DNA of 64,000 bases from an uncultured bacterium (GCA_949283655.1 CASDTH010000043.1:52325-116324); one strand, 5' to 3'; shown: positions 8,457 through 16,697, counted from the stretch's first letter. Numbers and translations: made by a program. Notes: generated by a model not told the origin, from the sequence alone.

Positions 8457-9498
8457 GCGTGCCACCCCCATTCTCTAATTGGGAGGCTGCCGGAGGCAGC
8501 TTTTTCCCCTGACGATCACGCATCATGCTCTCCACCATTGGCCAGGCCGCATTCATCAGCAGCACCGCAAAGCAGGCCCCCTCCTCATAGGCGCCGAAAT
8601 AGCGCAGGAGCATGCATAACGCACCGGCGGCCATGCCATAAATCAGCCTTTGCAGATGCGTCTTGGGCAAGGTAGCGGGGTTTGGCAGCAAAAACAGCGC
8701 CGTGAAGACCAGCATACCCGCTGATATCTCCATCGTTAGCGAAAGCTTACGCCCTGTGAGAATGCGCGGAAACAGCACCGAGCACACGGAGCACACCGCC
8801 ACAAAGCCCGCCGAGCTCAGCCACAGGGAGGAGTGAAACATAAAAAAGGCGATTGCAACGCCGAACATCACCAGCATACACGTGGCGCCCATCGGCCCGG
8901 GCACTTTGCCGATCACAGCGTTAAAATAGCTTAGAATATTGCCGCTAATCGAATTGTGCACCCGCAGCATGGAGGCAAACGACGCCCCCTCCACAAAATC
9001 CTTCGAGCCTGTCACAAGCACCTGCCCCGGCTGCTCCATAGCAACCGCCGGGTAGGTAAACACCAGCTCCGGCCAGCAGACGCAAAGGAAGGCAATGCCT
9101 GCCGCCGCAGGGACAAACGGCGTCTTCTGCGCGCTTCCGAAGGGAAGCTTTGCCGCCACAATGGCAAACGCACTGCCCGCAGCAGGGAGCCAGTAGGGCG
9201 CCGAGGCAGGCAGCAGCAGTGCAATCATCGCACCGGTCAAGGCTGCATATACCGTATCGATCCCGGGCCTTCTGCGCATCAGAGCCGTGCCCAGTGCATC
9301 GCACAGCACCGCCGTCAGGATAGAAACCGCCAAAAGGCCAAGCGCCCTCCACCGGTAATAATAAAACGCCATCACCGCCGGGGCAATCAGCATCAGCAGT
9401 GTGGAAACCGTGTAGGATCGAAATTCCTTCTCAGCAGGCGTCCGTAGCCCTTCACTCGAAGCGGTCAAACGCCTCACCGCCTTTCTTTTCAAAGTCAT
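8449..9498 (-). CDS. RnfD/NqrB-like membrane subunit
   Basis: A 349-residue polytopic membrane protein of the RnfD/NqrB family, with about nine to ten hydrophobic segments. It has family-like stretches such as AALTGAMIALLLPASAPYW and ILSYFNAVIGKVPGPMGATCML. In working RnfD the covalent FMN sits on a Thr in an SGAT-type motif. Here the matching region reads EGASFASML, with no such Thr, so flavinylation is doubtful. The ATG at 9498 has an AAAGGA ribosome binding site. Upstream in-frame codons run into the mecA promoter region and are unlikely to be used. It is the first gene of the D-E-A trio. Confidence 0.65.
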   Translation of the reverse strand: MTLKRKAVRRLTASSEGLRTPAEKEFRSYTVSTLLMLIAPAVMAFYYYRWRALGLLAVSILTAVLCDALGTALMRRRPGIDTVYAALTGAMIALLLPASAPYWLPAAGSAFAIVAAKLPFGSAQKTPFVPAAAGIAFLCVCWPELVFTYPAVAMEQPGQVLVTGSKDFVEGASFASMLRVHNSISGNILSYFNAVIGKVPGPMGATCMLVMFGVAIAFFMFHSSLWLSSAGFVAVCSVCSVLFPRILTGRKLSLTMEISAGMLVFTALFLLPNPATLPKTHLQRLIYGMAAGALCMLLRYFGAYEEGACFAVLLMNAAWPMVESMMRDRQGKKLPPAASQLENGGGTHA

Positions 9499-9525
9499 TG
9501 TAGGTCCTTTGCCAGAAATTATGCA

Positions 9526-9554
9526 TTGCATGCCCCCTGCCCGGGGCATATGAT
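9526..9554 (+). promoter_or_regulatory. Promoter of mecA with an internal dyad
   Basis: TTGCAT (9526-9531) and TATGAT (9549-9554) are spaced 17 bases apart. The spacer contains an inverted repeat (ATGCCCC ... GGGGCAT) that could be an operator or simply a stable stem. The divergent Rnf-like operon starts about 30 bases upstream of the -35 box. Confidence 0.65.
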
Positions 9555-9595
9555 AAGGGTAGCAGACTGTTATGGAACGAAGGAGGGATGCGCCC

Positions 9596-10186
9596 TTGAA
9601 AATTGAGGCGCCTGAGAGCAACAAAATCGTCATCCGGCTAACCGCCGGAGATCTGAGTAAGCTGCACATTACATATGAGGAAATGGACTATGCCAACATT
9701 GAAACGCGACGTGTGATCTGGACGCTGCTCGACGAGGCGCGACGGGAGCTGGGCCACGATATTGACCCCTCCGGCCGGATGCTCATTGAGGCGCTCCCGG
9801 CAAAAGAGGGTGGCTGTGTTTTGCGCTTCACCGTCCTGCAGCAGGAGGAACAAGTGCAGCAACCGCGCCTGTCTCTCCGGCGGAGCGTCAGCCCGCTGAT
9901 TTACGAGTTTGCCAATGCGCAGCTAGTACTGGATGCAGCGGCAGCCGTCCGCCGTTTGAAAGCATTCCCTGCGGAGAGCGAGCTCTACCGGCAGGCAGGG
10001 TGCTACCGCCTGATCGTCTCCCCCGCCGGAAAAAACGAGCTACTAACCATCGCGCTCACCGAATTCGGCGCGCTCTGCGCACAGGGGGAGCTGCCCGCAG
10101 CGATCACCCGCGAGCATTGGCGGGAGGTGTGTGGAGTCCATGCACTCGAGCGCATCAGCCCACCCCCGGATCACCCCTCTTTTTGA
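9596..10186 (+). CDS. mecA: MecA-like adaptor protein (ClpC adaptor)
   Basis: MecA family proteins deliver substrates to the ClpC unfoldase. The N-terminal part (KIVIRLTAGDL, then the ITYEEMDYANI region) binds substrates and the C-terminal part binds ClpC. The 196-residue product shows both halves, separated by an acidic/Gln-rich linker around residue 85-95. The TTG at 9596 is chosen because an AAGGAGGGA ribosome binding site lies 8 bases before it. The ATG at 9572 lies upstream of that site and would read through it. The 3' end overlaps the convergent rpe gene by 16 bases. Confidence 0.8.
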   Translation: MKIEAPESNKIVIRLTAGDLSKLHITYEEMDYANIETRRVIWTLLDEARRELGHDIDPSGRMLIEALPAKEGGCVLRFTVLQQEEQVQQPRLSLRRSVSPLIYEFANAQLVLDAAAAVRRLKAFPAESELYRQAGCYRLIVSPAGKNELLTIALTEFGALCAQGELPAAITREHWREVCGVHALERISPPPDHPSF

Positions 10187-10836
10187 GCCAGAGACCGCAG
10201 CGAGGCAATCATCTGCGCCGCATCCGTTGCACCGAAGACCGCGCTGCCCGCCACAAACACATTGGCGCCGGCCCCGGCTGCGGCTGCGACCGTTTTTTCA
10301 CTGATCCCGCCATCCACCTGAATATCAATCGGCAAATTGCGCCGGTCGGCCTCCCGGCGGATCGCCTCCACCTTCGGCAACATCTCCGGCATGAAGGATT
10401 GCCCGCCGAAGCCCGGCTCCACCGTCATCACCAACACCATACCCAGCCTGTCGAGATACGGAAAAACCGCCTCGGCGGGTGTTTTGGGCTTCAGGCTCAA
10501 AGCAGGCACCGCACCGCCCGCGCGGATGAGCGCAATGGTTTCCTCCACCGGCGAATCCGACTCGATATGAAAGGTGATGATATCCGCGCCCGCCTTCAAA
10601 AAATCCGGCACATATTGGAGCGGATTGCTGATCATCAGATGCACATCAAATGGAATTGAGGCATGGGGGCGCAGCGCCTTTACAATGGGCGCGCCAAGCG
10701 TGAGATTTGGGACGAAATGCCCATCCATCACATCGATATGCAGCCAGTCCGCACCGCATTTTTGCATGCGGGCAAACTCTTCGCCCATGTGTGCAAAATC
10801 GCAGGAGAGGATGGAGGGGGAAATTTTTATCTTCAT
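10171..10836 (-). CDS. rpe: Ribulose-phosphate 3-epimerase
   Basis: Interconverts ribulose 5-phosphate and xylulose 5-phosphate in the pentose phosphate pathway. The 221-residue TIM barrel shows SPSILSCDFA at its start, HIDVMDGHFVPN with metal-binding His and Asp, FDVHLM, MTVEPGFGGQ and IQVDGGIS with the second catalytic Asp. The ATG at 10836 follows a GGAGG ribosome binding site. It overlaps the convergent mecA 3' end by 16 bases. In many Clostridia rpe follows prkC/rsgA, but here it has its own promoter. Confidence 0.96.
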   Translation of the reverse strand: MKIKISPSILSCDFAHMGEEFARMQKCGADWLHIDVMDGHFVPNLTLGAPIVKALRPHASIPFDVHLMISNPLQYVPDFLKAGADIITFHIESDSPVEETIALIRAGGAVPALSLKPKTPAEAVFPYLDRLGMVLVMTVEPGFGGQSFMPEMLPKVEAIRREADRRNLPIDIQVDGGISEKTVAAAAGAGANVFVAGSAVFGATDAAQMIASLRSLAQKEG

Positions 10837-10883
10837 GGAATGCCTCCTGAAATCGGCTGAGAACAGCGATTGATACAGAATAT

Positions 10884-10912
10884 ATTTTAACAATTTTCAT
10901 GGGAAAGGTCAA
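10884..10912 (-). promoter_or_regulatory. Promoter of rpe
   Basis: On the minus strand TTGACC (10912-10907) and TAAAAT (10889-10884) are separated by 17 bases. The predicted start of transcription is about 40 bases upstream of the rpe ATG. Confidence 0.8.
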
Positions 10913-11001
10913 GGAAGTCAGAGAACAGGCGGCGTATTTCAGTCAGGCAGTAAAACGCCCTTTGGGCAGGAGGGAAAGGCCAAAATTTTCTCACTATAAA
11001 A

Positions 11002-11703
11002 TCATCGTTTCAGAGGCTTCGCAGCCACGCTTTGCCCCAGAAGCCTTTTTACTTCCGCCTCCCAGGCATGCGCTCCATAATGCATGCTATGAAGCGCTCT
11101 GCCCAGCCACTCTAACGCTTCGCACCCCAGCTGGGGCGCGGCATTTTGAAAGTCAAGCTGATAGCACGGGTTATCCGGAGAGGACGACTTATATAGTAGC
11201 ACCAGCTCCGGGGCGAGATAGGGTATCCCGTCCTTTCTTTGAATTGCCCGTCCCAGTTTCATGCGGACTACCGGGTTTTTATCATAGAGGAAATCCCCCT
11301 CTTCCCGGCGGTTAAACAGGAACTCCACAAAATCAAGGCGCCCCTGCTCCGCACCGTCCTGACGGGCTGTATACCGCCCTTTGCCACACCATCTGAATTT
11401 ATAATGTCCATTTTCAGGGGCCACACACCATAGATTATCTCTGGCCCGCCTCTGGTCTGCAACACTGCGAATACGGTGCAAACGCCTTCCACCGCACGGC
11501 TCAAAGACCCGCCAGCCTGTGTGCAGCATAAATCGGATGATCCGATCCCGATCTTCCCAAAATACCGCTACATCCAGATCCTTATGCGGGCGTGTTTTGT
11601 TGCCAAGGAACAGATCAATGGCATGCCCACCGCACACCGCATACTCCTCTACTCCCATTTCCCGCATCAGCTTCCGCAGACTGCCCAGCAGCTGCTCCAT
11701 CAC
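11002..11703 (-). CDS. Nucleotidyltransferase-fold protein, aminoglycoside-2''-adenylyltransferase-like
   Basis: The 233-residue product has a Pol-beta-type nucleotidyltransferase core near its N-terminus: GGHAIDLFLG (residues 25-34) followed by HKDLDVAVF with the likely metal ligands Asp42 and Asp44. This layout matches the aminoglycoside-2''-adenylyltransferase-like family (PF10706), most members of which are uncharacterised. Drug modification is therefore only a possibility, and tRNA or toxin-type nucleotidyl transfer cannot be excluded. The ATG pair at 11703 has a GGAGGAAG-type ribosome binding site nearby. It stands alone, between the beta-galactosidase terminator and rpe. Confidence 0.65.
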   Translation of the reverse strand: MMEQLLGSLRKLMREMGVEEYAVCGGHAIDLFLGNKTRPHKDLDVAVFWEDRDRIIRFMLHTGWRVFEPCGGRRLHRIRSVADQRRARDNLWCVAPENGHYKFRWCGKGRYTARQDGAEQGRLDFVEFLFNRREEGDFLYDKNPVVRMKLGRAIQRKDGIPYLAPELVLLYKSSSPDNPCYQLDFQNAAPQLGCEALEWLGRALHSMHYGAHAWEAEVKRLLGQSVAAKPLKR

Positions 11704-11744
11704 AGCTTCCTCCCCGCCAACGTATTTTTCACGAGCCCCGTTGA

Positions 11745-11785
11745 AATAAAAAATATCCGGCGAAAAGCAGCCTCCCGCCGGATAT
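11745..11785 (-). terminator. Terminator of the symporter/beta-galactosidase operon
   Basis: A perfect 10-base inverted repeat (ATATCCGGCG at 11753-11762 with CGCCGGATAT at 11776-11785) is followed on the minus strand by a T-rich stretch. It starts 16 bases after the beta-galactosidase stop. Confidence 0.85.
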
Positions 11786-11800
11786 TGTTCATCCTTACAC

Positions 11801-14077
11801 CTATTTTTTGATCTGATTCAACCGCCCGTTCACATACCGCACCATCTCCGGCGTGATCCGGTCTCCCGCCATGTCAATGACCTTTTCAATCGTGAAATGC
11901 TTTGCCATGTTGAGCATTCCCTTGCTCACCTTCATGCCCGGCATGACCTTCCCGATCATCTCGGCGACGAATTTTTCACCCTCCGGGTTCTTCAGCAGGG
12001 CTCCTACCTTATCCTTAATAGAGAAATACCCTTCCGGGAACTGGAGCGGCTCTTCCGCACTGTCCGTGGCAAACCAGTTAGCCACATTTTCCCCATCCTT
12101 ATGCTCCTCCGCCTGCTCCAACACATAGGAGGTATTCGGCTCCGCCACACGCACAAGCGGGATACTCTCGCAGCAGGTTTCCTGCTGGCCGCAGAAGCCT
12201 ATTGCCTGGATGATATTCTCCCCCATGGTCAGCGGCACCCGGTCAAAAACAAAAATATGGCTGCCGCTGACAGATCCCATCTTTTCCCCATTCACCGTGA
12301 TCGCAACCTGCTCGCAGTTGGAATAGATCTTGACCTGCGTTGTCTCCTCCGCGCGCTCCTTAAAACGACGGGAGCAGATGTGGACGAACGGCTCCTGCGT
12401 CCAATACGCCTTATAGATATAGAAAGAATCCTTGCGCAACTGGCGGTCAAAGGTGACAAGCCCCTTGTTGTTGCGCCCCTGCACGCCGCCCTCATTGCGC
12501 ATATCGCTTGCGAAGTCAAACATATTCCACACATGCGTGCTCCAGAGATACGGCCGCGCGGCAAAGGTCTCCAGCATTTTTTCGTGGTAATAGGCCTGGT
12601 ATTCCTCACTGTAATCCCGTACCTGCGGGGTACTGCTATGCAGGGTCGTGATACCTTCGCATCCATATTCCGAGATGCCAAGACAAATCTCCGGATTCTC
12701 TCTGTGGAAATCATCCAGCCAGGGGCCGTTATCCTCCACCTTGCCGATATACCAGCCGAAATAGTGGTTATAGGAGAGCACGTCCGTGATATGGTTGAGC
12801 GGGCTATCATTTTCCACCATTGAAAGGTTGGCCATCGTAGTTAGGCGGGTTGGATCAAGCGCATGCACCAGATCATTGAGCGCATGAAGGTTTTCCAGTA
12901 GCTCTTCGCTCTCGCCGCCGATTGAAATCTCATTAGAAATCCCCCAGAAGCAGATGGAGGGGTGATTGTAGCTTTGCACCACCAGCTCGCGCATCTGCTG
13001 GAGCGTGTTTTCCCGCGCCTCGGGCGTATTCAGGAACATCGAGATAAAAGGAATTTCCGCCCAGACGACCATGCCCGCCTCATCGCACAGGTCATAGAAA
13101 TATTGGTCATGCTGATAGTGTGCCAGGCGGATGGTGTTCGCGCCCACCTCCTGAATGAACTGCATATCCTCCTCATGCTCTTTTTCACCAATCGCCCAGC
13201 CCTTGTCCAGCCTGTCCTGATGGCGGGATACGCCGTGCAACGGGTAGGGCCTCCCGTTGAGGAAAAAGCCCGTGTCCGGCCGCACCTCAAAAGTGCGCAC
13301 GCCGAAGCGGGCGCTCACGCGGTCAAGCTCCGTATCGCCCTCCATCAGCTTTGCACAGGCAGTGTAGAGATAGGGGTCGTTGACGCCATCCCATAGATGC
13401 GGGTTGTTCAGATGAATGCAGGCTTTCCCCTGCTGAATACCCGCCTGCGATTGTGCAAGGCAGTCCCCGCCGCTGTCATAAATTTCAAAGAGCAGCTGCT
13501 GGCTCTCTTTGGCGTTGGTCAGCCAAGCCTCCAGCGCAATCTCCGCCGCGCCATCCTGAAGGGTCGGGGTGACGCGCAGCCCCGGCGCCCCATGGTAATC
13601 TAAGTCAAAATGGCTCTCTGGCACGGTAATCAGATTCACCTTGCGGTAGAGGCCGCCGAAAAATGTGAAATCCGCCATCTGGGGATATACCGTATCATTC
13701 GAGCCGTTATCGGTCATCACGGCGAGCAGGTTTTCGCCATCCGCCCGCAGATATGGCGTGATATCCGCGCGGAAGGTGGAAAAACCACCCGCATGACGCG
13801 CCGCCAGCTGCCCGTTGACGTAAACCTCGCAGATGCTGTTTGCACCCTGAAATTCCAGATAGACACGCCCGCCCTCCTCCGGCGCGGCAGCCCGAAGCGC
13901 ACGGCAATACCAGCAAGGGCCCCGGTAATAATCGCTGCCGCCATCCTGCCCATCAAGGTTGTTCCATGTGTGCGGCAGGGTAACCGGCTCCCACCCCTGC
14001 GGGAGCGCCTCGGGCCGGGCGGTCTGCGGTTCCTTCGTGAAAAACCATCCATCCATGATGGCGCTTACATGCCTCAT
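11801..14077 (-). CDS. Glycoside hydrolase family 2 beta-galactosidase/beta-glycosidase
   Basis: Hydrolyses a beta-linked sugar inside the cell. The 758-residue product has the GH2 order: sugar-binding jelly roll (about 1-150), immunoglobulin-like domain (about 160-260) and TIM barrel from about 265. Glu383 in the WGISNE motif is the expected acid/base and Glu470 in ISEYG the nucleophile. No signal peptide is visible. After the barrel there is a beta domain and then an extra helical C-terminal stretch of about 80 residues (from about 675) that simple LacZ/UidA proteins lack. The upstream GPH symporter presumably imports the substrate. Beta-glucuronidase is an alternative activity, since GPH symporters accompany both. 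Confidence 0.88.
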   Translation of the reverse strand: MRHVSAIMDGWFFTKEPQTARPEALPQGWEPVTLPHTWNNLDGQDGGSDYYRGPCWYCRALRAAAPEEGGRVYLEFQGANSICEVYVNGQLAARHAGGFSTFRADITPYLRADGENLLAVMTDNGSNDTVYPQMADFTFFGGLYRKVNLITVPESHFDLDYHGAPGLRVTPTLQDGAAEIALEAWLTNAKESQQLLFEIYDSGGDCLAQSQAGIQQGKACIHLNNPHLWDGVNDPYLYTACAKLMEGDTELDRVSARFGVRTFEVRPDTGFFLNGRPYPLHGVSRHQDRLDKGWAIGEKEHEEDMQFIQEVGANTIRLAHYQHDQYFYDLCDEAGMVVWAEIPFISMFLNTPEARENTLQQMRELVVQSYNHPSICFWGISNEISIGGESEELLENLHALNDLVHALDPTRLTTMANLSMVENDSPLNHITDVLSYNHYFGWYIGKVEDNGPWLDDFHRENPEICLGISEYGCEGITTLHSSTPQVRDYSEEYQAYYHEKMLETFAARPYLWSTHVWNMFDFASDMRNEGGVQGRNNKGLVTFDRQLRKDSFYIYKAYWTQEPFVHICSRRFKERAEETTQVKIYSNCEQVAITVNGEKMGSVSGSHIFVFDRVPLTMGENIIQAIGFCGQQETCCESIPLVRVAEPNTSYVLEQAEEHKDGENVANWFATDSAEEPLQFPEGYFSIKDKVGALLKNPEGEKFVAEMIGKVMPGMKVSKGMLNMAKHFTIEKVIDMAGDRITPEMVRYVNGRLNQIKK

Positions 14078-14134
14078 TGCCTGTCATCCTTTCTGTATCG
14101 CATCTGTGTATACGGATGCTGTCATAAAATTTTG

Positions 14135-15601
14135 TCAATCGTCCTTTTGCAGGGATTGCTGCACCAACTCTCCCATTCCGAGAGAATCCTCCACGCCGGG
14201 TACGCGTCCAAGCTTTTTCTGCAGCTCGGCAGTTTTTTCCTTATTTAAATCATAGATAAACTGCATGGCCACAAACGTAATCAAAGCGCCAATCAGCGGC
14301 AGCAGCGCGCAAATAAATTTGATCTGCTCCCCATACTCCACGCTCCAGGTCGCTGCATCATTCATATCAAGGCCCGGGATTGCCGCCGCAAGGACGAACG
14401 GCACAAGCGACTGGCCAATCCCCTGCCCGATCTTACGGATCATGGAATAGGTCGCGTAGACGGAGCCCTCCTCCCTGCGGCCGGTCTGAGCCTCCAGCGA
14501 GTCGATCCCGTCGGAAACCAGCGCCCAGCCGACCATCATATAAAAACCACTGAACGTGCAGGCTAGCGTGAGCAACACAATAAACGTAACGGGGCTCTGG
14601 ATTGGCAACACCATAATCAGCAGGAAGAAGAAGGCGGAGCCGAGCATCGGCCAGGAGCAAAGTGCCTTTTTGCCAAAGCGCTTCACTGCGGGCTTAACCA
14701 GCGGCGCGGCAATCAGCATGGGCAGCAGCATGCTCACCACTGCCACGGAGGAAAGCCGGCCATCCCCAAAATACATCTGAAACACCAGCGCGTTCGTCGT
14801 CTGTGTGGACATAAAGAATACCACGTTCGCCAGCGCGGCGAGCGAAACCGCCAGCATAGTACGGTTTGTGAAAAATGTCTTCAACGTTTTAAAATAGCTG
14901 AATTTCTGCCCGTCGTGTATCTGGTGCGGCACACGCTCCGTGCTGCACCGGTAAAGGATCTGGAATGCGACAAAGGAAACTGCGCCGAGCACCAGCGCGA
15001 TGAGGAAGAGCGTGCCCCCCTGCAGGATGCTCTGCTCCTCGCCGCCAACCATCTCCTTTTTATAGGCAAACAGCGGCACAACAATCATGATCGGGATATT
15101 CGCTACAATCGCGCCAAAGCTCCGCCAGGTGGAAAGCTGGCTGCGCTCAATCTCATCCGCTGTCATCACGGAGTTCAACGAACCATAGGGCACGTTGACG
15201 ATGGTGTAGGAAATATCCCAGATCAGATAGGTGACAACACAGAGGAGCAACCGCGCCCAATAGGGCAGCGTGTGAGAATCTAGGAACAGCAGAACGCCGG
15301 CCACAGCGAGCGGGAAGGAGCCCCAGAAAATCCAGGGGCGGAATTTATCCCCTTTCTTCGGCGTAAAGCGGTCGATGAGCGCGCCAATCAGCGGATCGTT
15401 GACGCCATCCCATATCTTTGTGAAAATGATGATAATGCCATAGTGCGTCAGCGTGATCCCAACATACTGCGTGTAAAACAGCATCATATAGCTGGTGATC
15501 AGGCCAAAGCTCAAATTACAGCCGAAATCGCCCATTAAATAGCCAAATTTATCCCGCAGGCCAAATGGACGGGTGAGCGGCTGGCCGCCTTTTCTGCTCA
15601 T
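14135..15601 (-). CDS. GPH-family glycoside/sugar:cation symporter
   Basis: A 488-residue, twelve-helix transporter of the glycoside-pentoside-hexuronide family (MelB, UidB and XynP relatives). The N-terminal stretch FGLRDKFGYLMGDFG followed by YTQYVGI and the KIWDGVNDPLIGALIDR loop are diagnostic. It probably brings a galactoside, xyloside or glucuronide into the cell with Na+ or H+, to be cut by the GH2 enzyme 57 bases downstream. It is first in a two-gene operon with its own promoter at 15660-15688 and a terminator after the second gene. Confidence 0.92.
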   Translation of the reverse strand: MSRKGGQPLTRPFGLRDKFGYLMGDFGCNLSFGLITSYMMLFYTQYVGITLTHYGIIIIFTKIWDGVNDPLIGALIDRFTPKKGDKFRPWIFWGSFPLAVAGVLLFLDSHTLPYWARLLLCVVTYLIWDISYTIVNVPYGSLNSVMTADEIERSQLSTWRSFGAIVANIPIMIVVPLFAYKKEMVGGEEQSILQGGTLFLIALVLGAVSFVAFQILYRCSTERVPHQIHDGQKFSYFKTLKTFFTNRTMLAVSLAALANVVFFMSTQTTNALVFQMYFGDGRLSSVAVVSMLLPMLIAAPLVKPAVKRFGKKALCSWPMLGSAFFFLLIMVLPIQSPVTFIVLLTLACTFSGFYMMVGWALVSDGIDSLEAQTGRREEGSVYATYSMIRKIGQGIGQSLVPFVLAAAIPGLDMNDAATWSVEYGEQIKFICALLPLIGALITFVAMQFIYDLNKEKTAELQKKLGRVPGVEDSLGMGELVQQSLQKDD

Positions 15602-15659
15602 TGTGCGCCTCCTCTTTCTCTATACATTTTCCCTTTGGCATTCAATGCCTTATGGCTTT

Positions 15660-15688
15660 ATTGTATTGGGAAAAAGCAGAAAAATCAA
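15660..15688 (-). promoter_or_regulatory. Promoter of the symporter/beta-galactosidase operon
   Basis: On the minus strand TTGATT (15688-15683) and TACAAT (15665-15660) are 17 bases apart. The leader to the symporter ATG is about 50 bases and carries a GGAGG site. The source of regulation is not visible. The PadR gene upstream is a candidate only by position. Confidence 0.75.
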
Positions 15689-15794
15689 TAGATTTTATGA
15701 ATTAATCGGATATATTTCTGTTTATTTCTGTGAATTCTTTCTCCTGCCAGAACGATATGCACCATGCAGCAAGAAGATTGACACACCAGAGGAG

Positions 15795-15826
15795 AGGCCA
15801 CTGCAAGCGATGGTTTGCAGCGGCCT
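15795..15826. repeat. Inverted repeat downstream of padR
   Basis: The arms AGGCCACTGCAA (15795-15806) and TTGCAGCGGCCT (15815-15826) pair with one wobble or mismatch. It lies 27 bases after the padR stop. The T-rich flank is on the plus-strand side, so it is only a weak candidate terminator for padR. Confidence 0.45.
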
Positions 15827-15852
15827 TTCCTTTCGTATGGTTTTGTGCAGGG

Positions 15853-16221
15853 TCAAACGCTCTCCTTCTTTGGCCGGTCCCCTCTCAATGCTTTCCGGCG
15901 CTTATCCAAAAAGACCAGAAAGGCCTGATGGGTGTTCACGTAGGCATCGATCAGCATCGCCATGCGATCTTCGCCCTCCGGGGTCAGCACATAGCGTGTA
16001 CTCATGCAGCCATCGATCACTTGCGGCGCCTCCCGGATGCTTCCCTGTTCCAGCAAGCGGTAAAGGTAGCGGAGCATGCGGCTGGCAGGGATTTGAATGG
16101 CGCCCTCCGTGCGTTCATGAATGAGATGGGAGATTTGGTAACCGACGCTCACATCCTCGCTCAGGCAGGCGAGGGTCAGCAGCTCGATAATGGATTTTTG
16201 TATTTTTTCCTGTGTGTCCAT
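15853..16221 (-). CDS. PadR-family transcriptional regulator
   Basis: A 122-residue winged-helix protein of the PadR family. The N-terminal half has the YQISHLIHERTEGAIQIPASRMLRYLYRLLEQG pattern (recognition helix and wing approach), followed by TRYVLTPEGE and a C-terminal dimerisation helix. The start follows an AGGAGGAT ribosome binding site. Upstream, a 13-base perfect inverted repeat built on TAGGCTATATATA (16249-16286) overlaps its promoter region, which fits autoregulation. The target is unknown. The divergent XRE gene and the downstream sugar operon are neighbours. Confidence 0.82.
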   Translation of the reverse strand: MDTQEKIQKSIIELLTLACLSEDVSVGYQISHLIHERTEGAIQIPASRMLRYLYRLLEQGSIREAPQVIDGCMSTRYVLTPEGEDRMAMLIDAYVNTHQAFLVFLDKRRKALRGDRPKKESV

Positions 16222-16248
16222 CAGAATCCTCCTCTATTGCTATTTTAA

Positions 16249-16286
16249 TAGGCTATATATAGTTATAAAGTATTATATATAGCCTA
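16249..16286. promoter_or_regulatory. 13-base inverted repeat, likely PadR or XRE operator (site A1)
   Basis: TAGGCTATATATA (16249-16261) is repeated perfectly in inverse orientation at 16274-16286 with a 12-base spacer. It lies 28-65 bases upstream of the padR start codon. Confidence 0.65.
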
Positions 16287-16303
16287 CAAGCGGCTCAAAA
16301 TTC

Positions 16304-16335
16304 TTCTACACTGACTGATAAAGTGATGTGTAGAA
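16304..16335. promoter_or_regulatory. TTCTACAC inverted repeat (site B1)
   Basis: TTCTACAC (16304-16311) and GTGTAGAA (16328-16335) form an 8-base inverted repeat with a 16-base spacer, between the two GGCTAT-type repeats. Confidence 0.5.
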
Positions 16336-16353
16336 GGAACAAGGGCGAGAATA

Positions 16354-16393
16354 GCAGGCTATTGATAGCCATATGATAGCATATATAGCCTGC
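16354..16393. promoter_or_regulatory. Second GGCTAT-type inverted repeat (site A2)
   Basis: GCAGGCTAT (16354-16362) pairs with ATAGCCTGC (16385-16393), and a nested GGCTAT-TG-ATAGCC palindrome lies at 16357-16370. It shares the AGGCTAT core with the repeat next to padR, so the same protein may bind both. Confidence 0.5.
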
Positions 16394-16410
16394 CTTTAAC
16401 AAGTATTCTT

Positions 16411-16441
16411 TCTACAATAATAAGTAAATTTTTTATGTAGA
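16411..16441. promoter_or_regulatory. Second TCTACA inverted repeat (site B2)
   Basis: TCTACA (16411-16416) and TGTAGA (16436-16441) flank an AT-rich spacer just before the XRE ribosome binding site (AGAGGGATG). It shares its core with the repeat at 16304-16335. Confidence 0.45.
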
Positions 16442-16454
16442 GGGATGCGCAGCC

Positions 16455-16697
16455 ATGAAAATGATAGACGCAATTAAAGAACGATTATACCAGCTGTGTG
16501 ATGAAAACGATATAACAATCAATGAATTAGCGACACGAGCGGGGTTACCTCCTTCTACCGTAAAGAATATTTTATATGGAAGGAGCATAAACCCCGGAGC
16601 CGTTACGATCAAAAAAATATGTGATGGAATCGACCTGCCAATTTCAGAATTTTACGATTGTGATTTATTTGCGCACTTAGAACCTGAAATTGGCTAG
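16455..16697 (+). CDS. XRE/Cro-CI-family helix-turn-helix protein
   Basis: An 80-residue single-domain DNA-binding protein. The HTH lies at about residues 18-45 (ITINELATRAGL, then PPSTVKNILYG as recognition helix), as in Cro/CI proteins. Its AT-rich codon use differs from the neighbouring GC-rich genes, which hints at horizontal acquisition. It is divergent from padR across a 233-base region with four inverted repeats. Proteins of this kind are common and mostly uncharacterised in Clostridia. No cognate toxin, phage or mobile genes are adjacent. Confidence 0.8.
   Translation: MKMIDAIKERLYQLCDENDITINELATRAGLPPSTVKNILYGRSINPGAVTIKKICDGIDLPISEFYDCDLFAHLEPEIG

Noticed and set aside
10945..10985. 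Terminator after the nucleotidyltransferase gene
   Set aside because: The stem is only four base pairs (GCCC/GGGC) and the T-tract is poor.
11897..12823. 308-residue plus-strand frame opposite the beta-galactosidase
   Set aside because: The GH2 frame on the other strand is intact, with catalytic residues. The plus frame shows no motif.
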